From NCBI GenBank assembly GCA_944381615.1, contig CALWLT010000002.1, positions 1 through 42,220 of the forward strand: 42,220 nt of DNA, in the 5' to 3' direction. A model generated the notes under the pieces. The model worked only from the letters and a program-made list of their open reading frames with translations. It searched no databases and was not told the DNA's origin. Position numbers and translations under genes: made by a program. Shown piece by piece: positions 33,749 through 41,857 of this stretch (within the stretch, counting starts at the first letter, position 1; the number at the start of each line of letters is the position of its first letter). Source of the DNA: an uncultured Lachnospiraceae bacterium (lineage in GTDB: Bacteria; Bacillota; Clostridia; Lachnospirales; Lachnospiraceae).

Positions 33749-36001
33749 ATGAAGAAAAAAGTGGAAGTACTGGCGCCGGCCGGATCGTTTGAGAGTATGA
33801 AGGCGGCGATCGCGGCCGGGGCGGACGCGGTTTATATGGGCGGAAGCCGTTTCGGCGCGCGGGCCTATGCCGAAAACCCGGAGGAGGAGCAGTTTCTGGA
33901 GGCTATCGATTACGCGCACCTGCACGGCTGCCGCCTCTATATGACGGTCAATACGCTGGTAAAGGACGGGGAGCTGGAAGCGCTGGAGCCGTATCTGCTC
34001 CCGTATTACCGCCGGGGCCTGGACGCGGCCATCGTGCAGGATATGGGCGTGTTTTCCCTGCTGCGGGAACGGTTTCCCGATCTGCCGGTGCACGCCAGCA
34101 CGCAGATGACGGTAACCGGGCCGCAGGGGGCCGCCCTCATGACGCGCATGGGCGCGTCCCGCATCGTGCTGGCCAGAGAGTGCTCCCTGGAGGAGATTCG
34201 GGCGGTTTACGAAGAGACAGGCGCGGAGCTGGAGTGCTTTGTTCACGGGGCGCTCTGCTACTGCTATTCCGGGCAGTGCCTGTTCAGCAGCCTGATCGGA
34301 GGCCGCAGCGGGAACCGGGGCCGCTGCGCGCAGACCTGCCGCCTGCCGTTTGACGTCCTGCCGGGGCCGGGAAAAGAGAGCCGGCCCGCGCGCGGCCGGA
34401 AAGGCCCGGGAGGGCGTTATGTGCTGAGCTTAAAGGATCTGTGCACGCTGGATCTGCTCCCGGAGCTGATCGACGCGGGCGCGTATTCCCTGAAGATCGA
34501 GGGGCGGATGAAGAGCCCGCGCTACACGGCGGGCGTGGTAAGGATTTACCGCAAATATGTGGATCGCTACCTGCAGGAGGGGCGGGAAAACTACCGGGTA
34601 GAGGAGGCCGATCGGAGGGAGCTTCTGGATCTGTTTGACCGCGGCGGTCAGACGGACGGCTATCTGAAACGCGGGAACGGGCGGGAGATGGTCGTTCTGA
34701 AGGAAAAGCCGGCCTTCCGGGAAGAAAACCGGGAGCTTACCCGTTTCCTGGACGAGGCGTACGTGAAGAAAACGCTCCGGGAACCGGTCCGCGGCCGCGC
34801 GGTCATCCGCGAGGGGGAACCGGCCCTGCTGGAGCTGACCGCGGCCGATCGCCTGTCGGGCCGCGTCTGCCGGGTGCGGGCAGAGGGAGAGCCGGTTCAG
34901 GCGGCGACGGGGCGTCCGCTGACGGCGGATCGCATCCGCGAACAGCTGGCCAGGGCGGGCGGCACGCCGTTTTCCTTTGAATCGCTTGACGTCGAGGCGG
35001 GAAACGCGCCCTTTGTGCCGATCGGGCAGCTAAACGAGCTGCGCCGCGAGGCCCTGGAGCGCCTTGAGGAGGCGCTTCTCTCCCCGTACCGGCGCGAGGG
35101 GGAGAAGGAGACGGAACCCGTAAAGGCGGGGAGTAAAGAAGCGGCCGCCGCCTTTGAAACTGCCGCCGGTTCCGGGCGGGAACCCATGCGGCTGACGGTT
35201 TTGCTGGAGCGGCGGGAGACGCTTCCTGCGGCGCTGGCGGTTCCGGAAGTGTCAGCCGTTTATCTGGACAGCGCCGGGTTTGCGCCGGAACGATGGGAGG
35301 AAGACGTGCGGCGCTGCCACGGGGCCGGAAAGAGCGCCTGGCTGGCGTTTCCGGTTATATTCCGGGAACCGGCGCGGGCCTGGTACCGGGAAAACCGGGA
35401 GCGGATCCGGACGGCCGGCTTTGACGGGCTTCTGCTTCGCAGTTGGGAGGAACTTCCTCTCGCCTGTGCGGATTTTCCGGATCTGTTCGCGATGGCGGAT
35501 TTTAATCTGTACACGATGAACCGGCGGGCGGAGGCGTTTGCGCGCGGGATGGCGCCCGGCCTTTCGCTTCGCTTTGCGCTGCCGGTGGAATTAAATGCAA
35601 GAGAGCTTGCGCGGCGCGGCTGCGCGGGCGCGGAACTGCTGGCATACGGACGCCTGCCCGTGATGGTCAGCGCCCAGTGCGTGAAACAGACGGCGGACCG
35701 CTGCGGCGGGACGCCGGGGCTTCTGGTGCTGCGGGATCGGAAGGGGAAGGATTTTCCGGTTAAGAATCAGTGCCGGTTCTGCTATAATGTGATTTACAAT
35801 TCGGCTCCGCTGTCGCTTCTGGGTGAGAAAAAACAGATCGAGGCGCTGGCGCCCGGCTCGCTGCGCCTTTCCTTCACGACGGAAGGGGAGGAGGAGGTCA
35901 GGAGGATAACCGGCGCGTTCGCCGGAACCTTCTGGCGGGGAAAACGGGGCGAACCGTCCGGCGACTACACGAAGGGGCATTTTTCCCGCGGCGTGGAGTA
36001 G
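33749..36001 (+). CDS. large U32-family protein (RlhA-like)
   Basis: Annotated widely as peptidase U32. The 750-residue size and C-terminal extension match the group that includes RlhA, which hydroxylates 23S rRNA, so RNA modification is more likely than proteolysis; that assignment is inference. The U32 domain is at the N-terminus (KVEVLAPAGSFESMKAAI and ADAVYMGG). A cysteine cluster follows in CFVHGALCYCYSGQC and GRCAQTCR, likely binding an Fe-S cluster, with a distant CRFCYNVIYN near residue 680. The LKIEGRMKSPRYTAGVVRIYR motif is typical. The ATG at 33749 starts the conserved MKKKVEVLAPAG; an in-frame ATG at 33737 is possible. Confidence 0.9.
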   Translation: MKKKVEVLAPAGSFESMKAAIAAGADAVYMGGSRFGARAYAENPEEEQFLEAIDYAHLHGCRLYMTVNTLVKDGELEALEPYLLPYYRRGLDAAIVQDMGVFSLLRERFPDLPVHASTQMTVTGPQGAALMTRMGASRIVLARECSLEEIRAVYEETGAELECFVHGALCYCYSGQCLFSSLIGGRSGNRGRCAQTCRLPFDVLPGPGKESRPARGRKGPGGRYVLSLKDLCTLDLLPELIDAGAYSLKIEGRMKSPRYTAGVVRIYRKYVDRYLQEGRENYRVEEADRRELLDLFDRGGQTDGYLKRGNGREMVVLKEKPAFREENRELTRFLDEAYVKKTLREPVRGRAVIREGEPALLELTAADRLSGRVCRVRAEGEPVQAATGRPLTADRIREQLARAGGTPFSFESLDVEAGNAPFVPIGQLNELRREALERLEEALLSPYRREGEKETEPVKAGSKEAAAAFETAAGSGREPMRLTVLLERRETLPAALAVPEVSAVYLDSAGFAPERWEEDVRRCHGAGKSAWLAFPVIFREPARAWYRENRERIRTAGFDGLLLRSWEELPLACADFPDLFAMADFNLYTMNRRAEAFARGMAPGLSLRFALPVELNARELARRGCAGAELLAYGRLPVMVSAQCVKQTADRCGGTPGLLVLRDRKGKDFPVKNQCRFCYNVIYNSAPLSLLGEKKQIEALAPGSLRLSFTTEGEEEVRRITGAFAGTFWRGKRGEPSGDYTKGHFSRGVE

Positions 36002-36095
36002 GCGGGGCAGGGAAGCCCGCGGCGGAGACGGAACCGTTTTGCGGCGGGACAGGGAAGTCCTGCGGCGGGATAGAAAAGCCCGGCAGGGCAGGAGA
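36002..36095. repeat. degraded GC-rich direct repeats before the SEDS gene
   Basis: Variants of GCGGSRCAGGGAAGYCCGCGGCGG occur at about 36003 and 36041, with a partial third near 36075. They fill the gap between the U32 and SEDS genes, with no coding frame supported. Confidence 0.5.
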
Positions 36096-36114
36096 AAGGA
36101 GGACGGACAGGGCG

Positions 36115-37443
36115 GTGGCAAATCTGGTAACGACGCTTTCCAGGTATCTGATGATCCTGCTGATTGCGATCTATACGTATTATAATTTCCGTTTTTTTGC
36201 GGTGCCTTCCGAGGCGGGCAGGAACCGGCTCTGTTTTCTGCAGGAGGTCTGCCTGTTCCTTTTGCTGGCGCTGGCCGGCGCCGTCGTCTGGCTGCAGACC
36301 GACGACGAAAGAATGATTCTCTTTTTCGGCGCGCAGGCCCTGTTTTTTGTGCTGTATCTGACGCTCTACCGGGTGTTTTATCACAACGCCTCCCGGCTTC
36401 TGCTCAACAATGCCTGCATGCTGCTCTGCACCGGGTTTATCATGCTGGCGCGGATTTCCGGGGAGCGGGCGCTGCGCCAGTTCGTGATTGCGGCGGCCGC
36501 CGCGGCGCTGACGATGGTCATCCCCTTTGTCATCGACCGGACCTGGCAGCTGGCGAAGATCCCCTGGGTGTACGGCCTTCTGGGGCTTTTGCTGCTCTTT
36601 GTCGTGTGCGTGGCCGGCAGCACGAGCTACGGGGCCCAGCTGTCGATCTCCGTCGGCGGCTTTGCCTTTCAGCCCTCGGAATTTGTCAAGATCAGCTTCG
36701 TCTTTTTTGTGGCGACCATGTTTTACCGCTCGCTGGATTTTAAAACCGTCGCCGTTACCACCGCGGTGGCGGCGGCCCATGTGATCGTGCTGGTCGCCTC
36801 CCGGGATCTGGGAAGCGCCCTGATTTTCTTTCTGACCTACCTGCTGATGCTTTTTGTGGCGACCGCAAACTGGTTTTACCTGGGCGCGGGACTTACCTGC
36901 GGGGCGGCGGCGGCCCTGATCGCCTGCCGGCTGTTTGGCCATGTGCAGGCCCGGGTGGAGGCGTGGCAGAATCCCTGGAATGATATCGCGGGAAACGGGT
37001 ATCAGATTACGCAGTCGCTGTTTGCCATCGGGACCGGCGGCTGGTTCGGATCCGGCCTCTATCAGGGGATGCCGGGAAAGATTCCGGTGGTCGAGAAAGA
37101 TTTTATTTTCGCGGCTGTGTCGGAGGAGATGGGAGGCGTGTACGCGCTCTGCCTTCTCCTGATCTGCCTGGGCTGTTTTATGCAGTTCATGCTGATCGCC
37201 ACCCGGATGCAGGCGCTGTTCTACAAGCTGATTGCCTTCGGCCTGGGGGCCGTCTATTTCGTGCAGGTCTTTCTCAACATCGGCGGTGTGACGAAATTCA
37301 TCCCGTCCACCGGCGTGACGCTTCCCCTGGTCAGCTACGGAGGCAGTTCGCTCCTTAGCACCTTTATCCTGTTCGGCGTGATCCAGGGGCTTTATATCCT
37401 TAAGAGAAATGAGGAGGAGGCGGAGCATGAAGAAGAAACATGA
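36115..37443 (+). CDS. FtsW/RodA/SpoVE-family glycosyltransferase
   Basis: SEDS-family peptidoglycan polymerase of 442 residues with about ten to twelve hydrophobic segments. Conserved features include ASRDLGSALIFF (with the functional Asp), WFGSGLYQGMPGKIPVVEKDFIFA with the E-rich EEMG, and STGVTLPLVSYGGSS near the C-terminus. The gene uses a GTG start, with AAGGAGG about 12 bp upstream. The 3' end overlaps the class B PBP gene by 17 bp; such SEDS-bPBP pairs work as one synthase. RodA and FtsW roles cannot be separated by sequence alone; the pairing resembles actinobacterial RodA-PbpA. Confidence 0.94.
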   Translation: MANLVTTLSRYLMILLIAIYTYYNFRFFAVPSEAGRNRLCFLQEVCLFLLLALAGAVVWLQTDDERMILFFGAQALFFVLYLTLYRVFYHNASRLLLNNACMLLCTGFIMLARISGERALRQFVIAAAAAALTMVIPFVIDRTWQLAKIPWVYGLLGLLLLFVVCVAGSTSYGAQLSISVGGFAFQPSEFVKISFVFFVATMFYRSLDFKTVAVTTAVAAAHVIVLVASRDLGSALIFFLTYLLMLFVATANWFYLGAGLTCGAAAALIACRLFGHVQARVEAWQNPWNDIAGNGYQITQSLFAIGTGGWFGSGLYQGMPGKIPVVEKDFIFAAVSEEMGGVYALCLLLICLGCFMQFMLIATRMQALFYKLIAFGLGAVYFVQVFLNIGGVTKFIPSTGVTLPLVSYGGSSLLSTFILFGVIQGLYILKRNEEEAEHEEET

Positions 37444-38875
37444 CGCGGATTCCCGCTCCCGCCAGAACCGGAACATTCTCCGGCTGACGTACGGGGCGGC
37501 GGGTCTCTTTGTCTGCATGGCGCTGTATTTCGGCTGGTTTATCCAGTTTGAGAGCGAAAATGTGATCGGAAATTCCTACAATTCCCGCCTGGATCAGTTT
37601 TCCGACCGCATCGTGCGCGGCCCGATCCTGAGCGCGGACGGGGCGGTGCTGGCGCAGACGCAGACGTCGGAGGACGGGACGGAGCGGCGTTCGTATCCGT
37701 ATGACTACCTGTTCGTGCATTCCGTGGGCTATTCGTCGGATCACGGCAGGACGGGGCTGGAATCGCTGGCCAATTTTTATCTGCTGTCCTCCCATATTAA
37801 CCTGATTGAGAAGACGGTCAACGAGCTGCGCGGCGTCAAATCGCCGGGCGATCAGGTCGTCTCGACGCTGAACCTGAAGCTGCAGCAGACGGCCTCGGAG
37901 GCTCTGGGAAACTACCGGGGGGCCGTGCTGGCCATGGAGCCGGACACGGGAAAGATCCTGACGATGGTTTCCCAGCCAAATTTTAACGCCAATCAGGTGG
38001 ATGAGCGCTGGGAGGAGCTGACGGCAAAGGACAACACGAAGGCGCAGCTGCTCAACCGGGCCACGCAGGGGCTTTACCCGCCGGGTTCTACCTTTAAGAT
38101 TGTGACGGCCCTGGAATACCGGAAGGAGAATCCGGACAGCTGGCAGGATTTTACCTTTGACTGCACGGGCGTTTACCAGAACGGCGAGGATACGATCCGC
38201 TGCTATCACGGCGAGGCGCACGGGACGCAGAATCTGATTCAGGCGTTTGCCAATTCCTGCAACGGCGCGTTCGCGCAGATCGGGCTGGAGCTGGATGCGG
38301 CCCGCTACCGCCGCCTGGCGGAGCAGCTCTTATTTAACGCGCAGCTTCCGTATTCGATGGTTTATAACCGGAGTTCCTTTGCAATGGGGGAAGAGGCGGA
38401 TGACTGGGAGCGGATGCAGACGGCCATCGGCCAGGGAAAGACGCAGATGACGCCGTTTCACAACCTGCTTCTGGTGTCGGCGATCGCCAACGGGGGGACG
38501 CTGATGCGCCCGTATCTGATTGATCGGGTGGAAAATGTGGGAGGTCAGACGGTTAAGAAATTTCTTCCCTCCGCCGGGGGAACGCTGATGACGGCGGATG
38601 ACGCCGGTTTTCTCTCTCATCTGCTGGAGCAGGTCGTGGCCATCGGGACGGGCTCGGCGTTTCGCGGCGCGCCTTACGCCGTGGCGGGAAAGACCGGATC
38701 GGCGGAATTTGAGACAGGAAAAGAGACGCATTCCTGGTTCGTGGGATATGCGCCCGTAGAGGATCCGAAGATTGCCGTCTGTGTGCTGGCGGAGGAAGCC
38801 GGCTCCGGAGGGCAGGTAGCGGCGCCGATCGCGCGCGCGGTGTTCGACGCGTATTTTGCGATGGACCCGCAGTAG
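37427..38875 (+). CDS. class B penicillin-binding protein (PbpA-like transpeptidase)
   Basis: Transpeptidase partner of the SEDS protein, 482 residues. One membrane segment is at about 20-38, then an N-terminal pedestal domain. The catalytic motifs are complete: S221-TF-K224 (PPGSTFKIVTALE), S277-C-N279 and K422-T-G424 (AGKTGSAEF). It crosslinks peptidoglycan outside the membrane and is a beta-lactam target. The ATG follows GGAGGAGGCGGAG; an in-frame ATG at 37409 is not needed. This is the last gene of the ruvA to PBP run; the NUDIX gene converges on it 31 bp away. Confidence 0.95.
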   Translation: MKKKHDADSRSRQNRNILRLTYGAAGLFVCMALYFGWFIQFESENVIGNSYNSRLDQFSDRIVRGPILSADGAVLAQTQTSEDGTERRSYPYDYLFVHSVGYSSDHGRTGLESLANFYLLSSHINLIEKTVNELRGVKSPGDQVVSTLNLKLQQTASEALGNYRGAVLAMEPDTGKILTMVSQPNFNANQVDERWEELTAKDNTKAQLLNRATQGLYPPGSTFKIVTALEYRKENPDSWQDFTFDCTGVYQNGEDTIRCYHGEAHGTQNLIQAFANSCNGAFAQIGLELDAARYRRLAEQLLFNAQLPYSMVYNRSSFAMGEEADDWERMQTAIGQGKTQMTPFHNLLLVSAIANGGTLMRPYLIDRVENVGGQTVKKFLPSAGGTLMTADDAGFLSHLLEQVVAIGTGSAFRGAPYAVAGKTGSAEFETGKETHSWFVGYAPVEDPKIAVCVLAEEAGSGGQVAAPIARAVFDAYFAMDPQ

Positions 38876-38906
38876 CGCGAGAGCGGCCGGCGCCTGAACC
38901 GTGTGA

Positions 38907-39359
38907 TCAGAAATATTTTTTACTGCCCCAGAGGCCGGATTTTTTCAGATCCAGATATTCGTTGTAGGCTTTCTCCAGAATCTGCTTCTCATTGGAGAAT
39001 TTCAGAAGATGGTAGGCCTCGTAAAACTTGTAATATCCGGAATCGATGAAATATTCCTCCCTCTGGGGTTTGCTGTAATAGCTGTCGGCCATCATCAGGT
39101 ACCAGTGGACGATCTTTTCCACGGTGTCCTGCGGCGTGTTAAATGAATACTGGCTTTTTCCGATGTATTTGATGATGGAGGCGCTGACGCCGGTCTCCTC
39201 GCGGACCTCGCGCAGGGCCGTTTCTTTATAATCTTCTCCCGCCTCTACCGTTCCCTTGGGCAGGACCCATCCTTCATATTTATTTCTGTAATTCTTATAG
39301 AGAACCAGAATTTTTCCACGAAAAATAACCACACCTCCGCAGCTCGTTGCCTCGACCAT
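38907..39359 (-). CDS. NUDIX hydrolase
   Basis: NUDIX-family pyrophosphohydrolase of 150 residues. The box GX5EX7REUXEEXGU is complete at 36-58, with REVREETGV at its end, so it should bind Mg2+ and cleave a nucleoside diphosphate-X bond. The N-terminal CGGVVIFRGKILVLYKN and WVLPKG lead into it. The substrate is unknown. It is noticeably less GC-rich than the genes either side and has its own promoter, which could reflect transfer or strong conservation. GGGAGGG precedes the ATG. Confidence 0.94.
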   Translation of the reverse strand: MVEATSCGGVVIFRGKILVLYKNYRNKYEGWVLPKGTVEAGEDYKETALREVREETGVSASIIKYIGKSQYSFNTPQDTVEKIVHWYLMMADSYYSKPQREEYFIDSGYYKFYEAYHLLKFSNEKQILEKAYNEYLDLKKSGLWGSKKYF

Positions 39360-39396
39360 TGCAATCCCTCCCGGTGTGTATCAAAATCCTGTATTA

Positions 39397-39425
39397 AGTA
39401 TACCGCGTTTTATTTTATTATGCAA
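39397..39425 (-). promoter_or_regulatory. SigA-type promoter of the NUDIX gene
   Basis: On the minus strand: TTGCAT (39425-39420), a 17-bp AT-rich spacer, then TATACT (39402-39397). The transcript would start near 39390, about 30 bp before the ATG. Confidence 0.7.
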
Positions 39426-39462
39426 GCCGGGGGAGCGGGGAGATTTTGTCCCGGGTTTTCTC

Positions 39463-39476
39463 TTCTTTTAAAAGAA
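39463..39476. promoter_or_regulatory. 14-bp perfect palindrome upstream of the cell wall hydrolase
   Basis: TTCTTTTAAAAGAA is fully symmetric, a possible operator. It lies in AT-rich DNA between the NUDIX promoter and the hydrolase gene. I see no strong SigA promoter for the hydrolase: TTACAT at 39478-39483 with TACATA 17 bp later is weak. Confidence 0.3.
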
Positions 39477-39546
39477 ATTACATCTATTTTTAACGGAATG
39501 TACATATATTAGTAAAAAAAAGAAACAAAGAAGGAAGAGCCTGAGA

Positions 39547-40227
39547 ATGATAAGAAAATGGATGATACCGGGGTTGCTGGCGGCGGCCGTCTGCCTGAAC
39601 CCGGCGCCGGCGCAGGCCGGCGCGGCCGCCGGAACAGAAGCGGTGCAAATGGCGGGGGAAGCGGCCGCCGGAACAGAAGCCGCGAAAATGGCAGAGGAAG
39701 CGGCCGGGCAGGAATCGGTAATCGTGGCGGGAAATGCGGCCGCCGCGGGAGGCGGGAGCGCGGCGGCGCTGCAGAAAGATCCACTGATAGCCGCCGCGGG
39801 CGCGGGCGTGTCGGCAGGAGCAGGAACGGCCGCCGTCCTGTTCGGGGAGGAAACGGCCGGGGGAAAGGAGGACACGCCTGCCACGGGATACAGCGAGGAG
39901 GATCTGAGCATCCTGGCGCATCTTCTGGCGGGAGAAGCGCAGAACTGTCCGGATGAAGAGCAGCTCTATGTAGGCTCGGTGGTGCTGAACCGGAAAAATC
40001 ATCCGTCTTTTCCCAAGACGATCCGGGAAGTCGTGTTTCAGCGGGGACAGTATTCCTGCACGCGGGACGGAAACTATTACCGCGAACCGACGGAGCGCAA
40101 CTGGGCGAATGCGAAGAAGCTTCTGGAGGAGGGGAGCGTCCTGCCGGGCCATGTGATCTGGCAGTCGGGCAGCCGGCAGGGGAACGGCGTGTATCTGAAA
40201 ACGAAGTATCATTATTACTGCTACTGA
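39547..40227 (+). CDS. SleB/CwlJ-type cell wall hydrolase
   Basis: Secreted hydrolase of 226 residues. A signal peptide ends near A24 (PAPAQA). Residues 25-110 are an Ala/Gly/Glu-rich linker built partly from 13-residue repeats. The C-terminal Hydrolase_2 domain (about 117-226) starts DLSILAHLLAGEAQNC, with the catalytic-type Glu in AGEAQ, then YVGSVVLNR, FPKTIREVVFQRGQYSC and the closing GHVIWQ. Members cut peptidoglycan, in spore germination or growth; no spore genes lie nearby, so the role is open. GAAGGAAGAG precedes the ATG. Confidence 0.9.
   Translation: MIRKWMIPGLLAAAVCLNPAPAQAGAAAGTEAVQMAGEAAAGTEAAKMAEEAAGQESVIVAGNAAAAGGGSAAALQKDPLIAAAGAGVSAGAGTAAVLFGEETAGGKEDTPATGYSEEDLSILAHLLAGEAQNCPDEEQLYVGSVVLNRKNHPSFPKTIREVVFQRGQYSCTRDGNYYREPTERNWANAKKLLEEGSVLPGHVIWQSGSRQGNGVYLKTKYHYYCY
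39622..39716 (+). repeat. 39-bp tandem repeat, about 2.4 copies, in the hydrolase gene
   Basis: Units start at 39622, 39661 and 39700 (partial). They encode AAAGTEAVQMAGE-like 13-mers in the linker after the signal peptide. Confidence 0.88.
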
Positions 40228-40344
40228 CACGACGCGACATGGCAATGCCGCTGTACATCTGCGCCGGCATGGCGATCAGAAACAGCATGGTCGCACCGAT
40301 CTGAAAGATCCGCATGGGGGAGAACCTGCCCCTGAACAGGTTTA
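40228..40344 (-). pseudogene. DUF4405-like membrane protein fragment
   Basis: The minus strand reads NLFRGRFSPMRIFQIGATML and on through a hydrophobic segment to YSGIAMSRRV. This resembles the middle of DUF4405 membrane proteins (NLF-G-(Y/F)SP-RI motif before a helix ending in SGI-LSR). The fragment is cut by the IS256 end at about 40345 on its upstream side. It stops resembling the family where it meets the 3' end of the hydrolase gene. The missing N-terminal part is not found to the right of the IS element. Confidence 0.5.
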
Positions 40345-40392
40345 GAGACTGTGTGAAACTTTTTCTGTAAATAGCTACTAAGTATAGGTCTT

Positions 40393-40419
40393 CTATGATA
40401 AAATCTAAATCATAGGAGG
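40393..40419 (+). promoter_or_regulatory. hairpin abutting the transposase ribosome site
   Basis: CTATGAT (40393-40399) pairs with ATCATAG (40409-40415), whose last bases are the start of the AGGAGG site (40414-40419). Such a hairpin could limit transposase translation from transcripts entering the element. Confidence 0.45.
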
Positions 40420-40428
40420 CCTATTATT

Positions 40429-41637
40429 ATGGCAAGAGAAAAGAAACCGGTACATAAGGTCGTTATGACCGAAGGAAAACGCAGCATCATTCAGCAGCTC
40501 CTTCAGGAGTATGACATTCAGTCCGCAGAAGATATTCAGGAGGCATTGAAAGACTTGCTGGGCGGTACAATCAAAGAAATGATGGAAGCGGAGATGGATG
40601 AACACCTTGGCTATCAGAAATCCCAGCGTTCTGACAGTGACGATTACCGCAATGGATATAAGAGCAAAAGAGTCAACAGCAGTTATGGGACAATGGATAT
40701 CCAGGTTCCCCAGGATCGCAAATCTACGTTTGAACCGCAAGTTGTCCGCAAACGCCAGAAGGATATCTCATCCATTGACCAGAAAATCATCTCTATGTAT
40801 GCCAAGGGAATGACCACCCGGCAGATTTCAGAAACGCTGGAGGATATCTACGGATTTGAAGCGTCAGAAGGCTTCATTTCCGACGTAACAGACAAAATCC
40901 TGCCCCAGATTGAAGACTGGCAGAAACGTCCGCTGTCGGAAATTTATCCAGTGCTCTATATCGATGCCATTCATTATTCTGTCCGGGATAATGGAGTCAT
41001 CCGGAAGCTGGCAGCCTATGTCATTCTTGGAATCAATCTGGACGGTCAGAAAGAGGTTCTGACCATTCAGGTGGGAGACAACGAAAGCGCAAAATACTGG
41101 CTTTCCGTGCTGAATGAATTGAAAAACCGCGGAGTGAAAGAGATCCTGATCCTCTGCGCCGATGGGCTGAGCGGAATCAAAGAAGCAATCGCCGCGGCAT
41201 ACCCTAAGACGGAATACCAGCGCTGCATTGTACACCAGGTAAGGAATACCCTGAAATACGTGGCAGACAAAGACCGCAAGCCATTTGCCAATGATTTAAA
41301 GACCATTTACCATGCGCCATCAGAAGAGCAGGCCCTGGAAGCTCTGGAGAAGGTAAGAGAAAAATGGTCTGTGAAATATCCGAATTCGATGAGAAGCTGG
41401 AAGCAGAACTGGGATGCCATCTGTCCGATTTTCAAGTTTTCCCCAGAAGTCAGGAAGGTCATTTACACAACCAATGCGATCGAATCGCTGAATTCCACCT
41501 ATCGAAAGCTGAACCGCCAGAGAAGCGTATTTCCAAGCGATACAGCCCTTTTAAAAGCGCTTTATCTGGCGACTTTTGAAGCCACAAAAAGTGGACCATG
41601 CCGATCCGGAATTGGGGGCATGTATATGGGGAGCTGA
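40429..41637 (+). CDS. IS256-family transposase with a frameshifted C-terminus
   Basis: Mutator-type DDE transposase of 402 residues as read. Catalytic residues are D179 (LYIDAIHY), D245 (CADGLSGI) and E352 (TTNAIESLNSTYRK), with the QRCIVHQVRNT motif between. After ATFEATK the frame gives SGPCRSGIGGMYMGS and stops at 41637. Adding one A to the A5 run at 41586-41590 restores the family C-terminus (KWTMPIRNWG, then GELSIMYEGRLPE) to a TAA at 41667-41669. So it carries a one-base contraction, a sequencing error, or a -1 slippage site. Activity of the short form is uncertain. Confidence 0.92.
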   Translation: MAREKKPVHKVVMTEGKRSIIQQLLQEYDIQSAEDIQEALKDLLGGTIKEMMEAEMDEHLGYQKSQRSDSDDYRNGYKSKRVNSSYGTMDIQVPQDRKSTFEPQVVRKRQKDISSIDQKIISMYAKGMTTRQISETLEDIYGFEASEGFISDVTDKILPQIEDWQKRPLSEIYPVLYIDAIHYSVRDNGVIRKLAAYVILGINLDGQKEVLTIQVGDNESAKYWLSVLNELKNRGVKEILILCADGLSGIKEAIAAAYPKTEYQRCIVHQVRNTLKYVADKDRKPFANDLKTIYHAPSEEQALEALEKVREKWSVKYPNSMRSWKQNWDAICPIFKFSPEVRKVIYTTNAIESLNSTYRKLNRQRSVFPSDTALLKALYLATFEATKSGPCRSGIGGMYMGS

Positions 41638-41744
41638 GTATCATGTATGAAGGCAGGCTCCCAGAGTAAAAATCTCCAGGAAATACGAGAGGAAATCCTG
41701 CCTGTGCTAGACATGCTCAGCATGTGCTGTTATATATAAACCAA

Positions 41745-41776
41745 GGGCTGAAAGCTCTCAGATTAGCCTTCAGCCC
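41745..41776. terminator. hairpin near the IS256 3' end
   Basis: GGGCTGAA (41745-41752) pairs with TTCAGCCC (41769-41776); there is no T-run after it. A second small perfect palindrome (ACATGCT-C-AGCATGT, 41711-41725) lies upstream. Both are inside the element. Confidence 0.45.
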
Positions 41777-41857
41777 AACAATTATCATAGAAGATTCTGT
41801 ATTTACAGAGATTTTTTCACCCCCGGCTCGAGGAATCTCCTCCTACTCGATTAGCCC

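Larger units (their letters stand above)
40345..41829 (+). mobile_element. IS256-family insertion sequence
   Basis: Element of about 1.5 kb bounded by imperfect inverted repeats. The clearest match is GTGAAACTTTTTCTGTAAAT (40353-40372) against the reverse complement of 41801-41820, 16 of 20 identical, extending outward to GAGAC / GAGCC. I see no matching 8-9-bp target duplication. It carries one transposase gene and is AT-richer than the host genes. Confidence 0.85.

Noticed and set aside
2806..40428. Sigma-54 (-24/-12) promoters in front of window genes
   Set aside because: None with a good GG-N10-GC core at proper spacing was seen; the promoters I can support are SigA-type.
256..41829. Window interior as a composite transposon flanked by IS30 and IS256
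   Set aside because: The two elements belong to different families with unrelated ends and the interior is housekeeping DNA.
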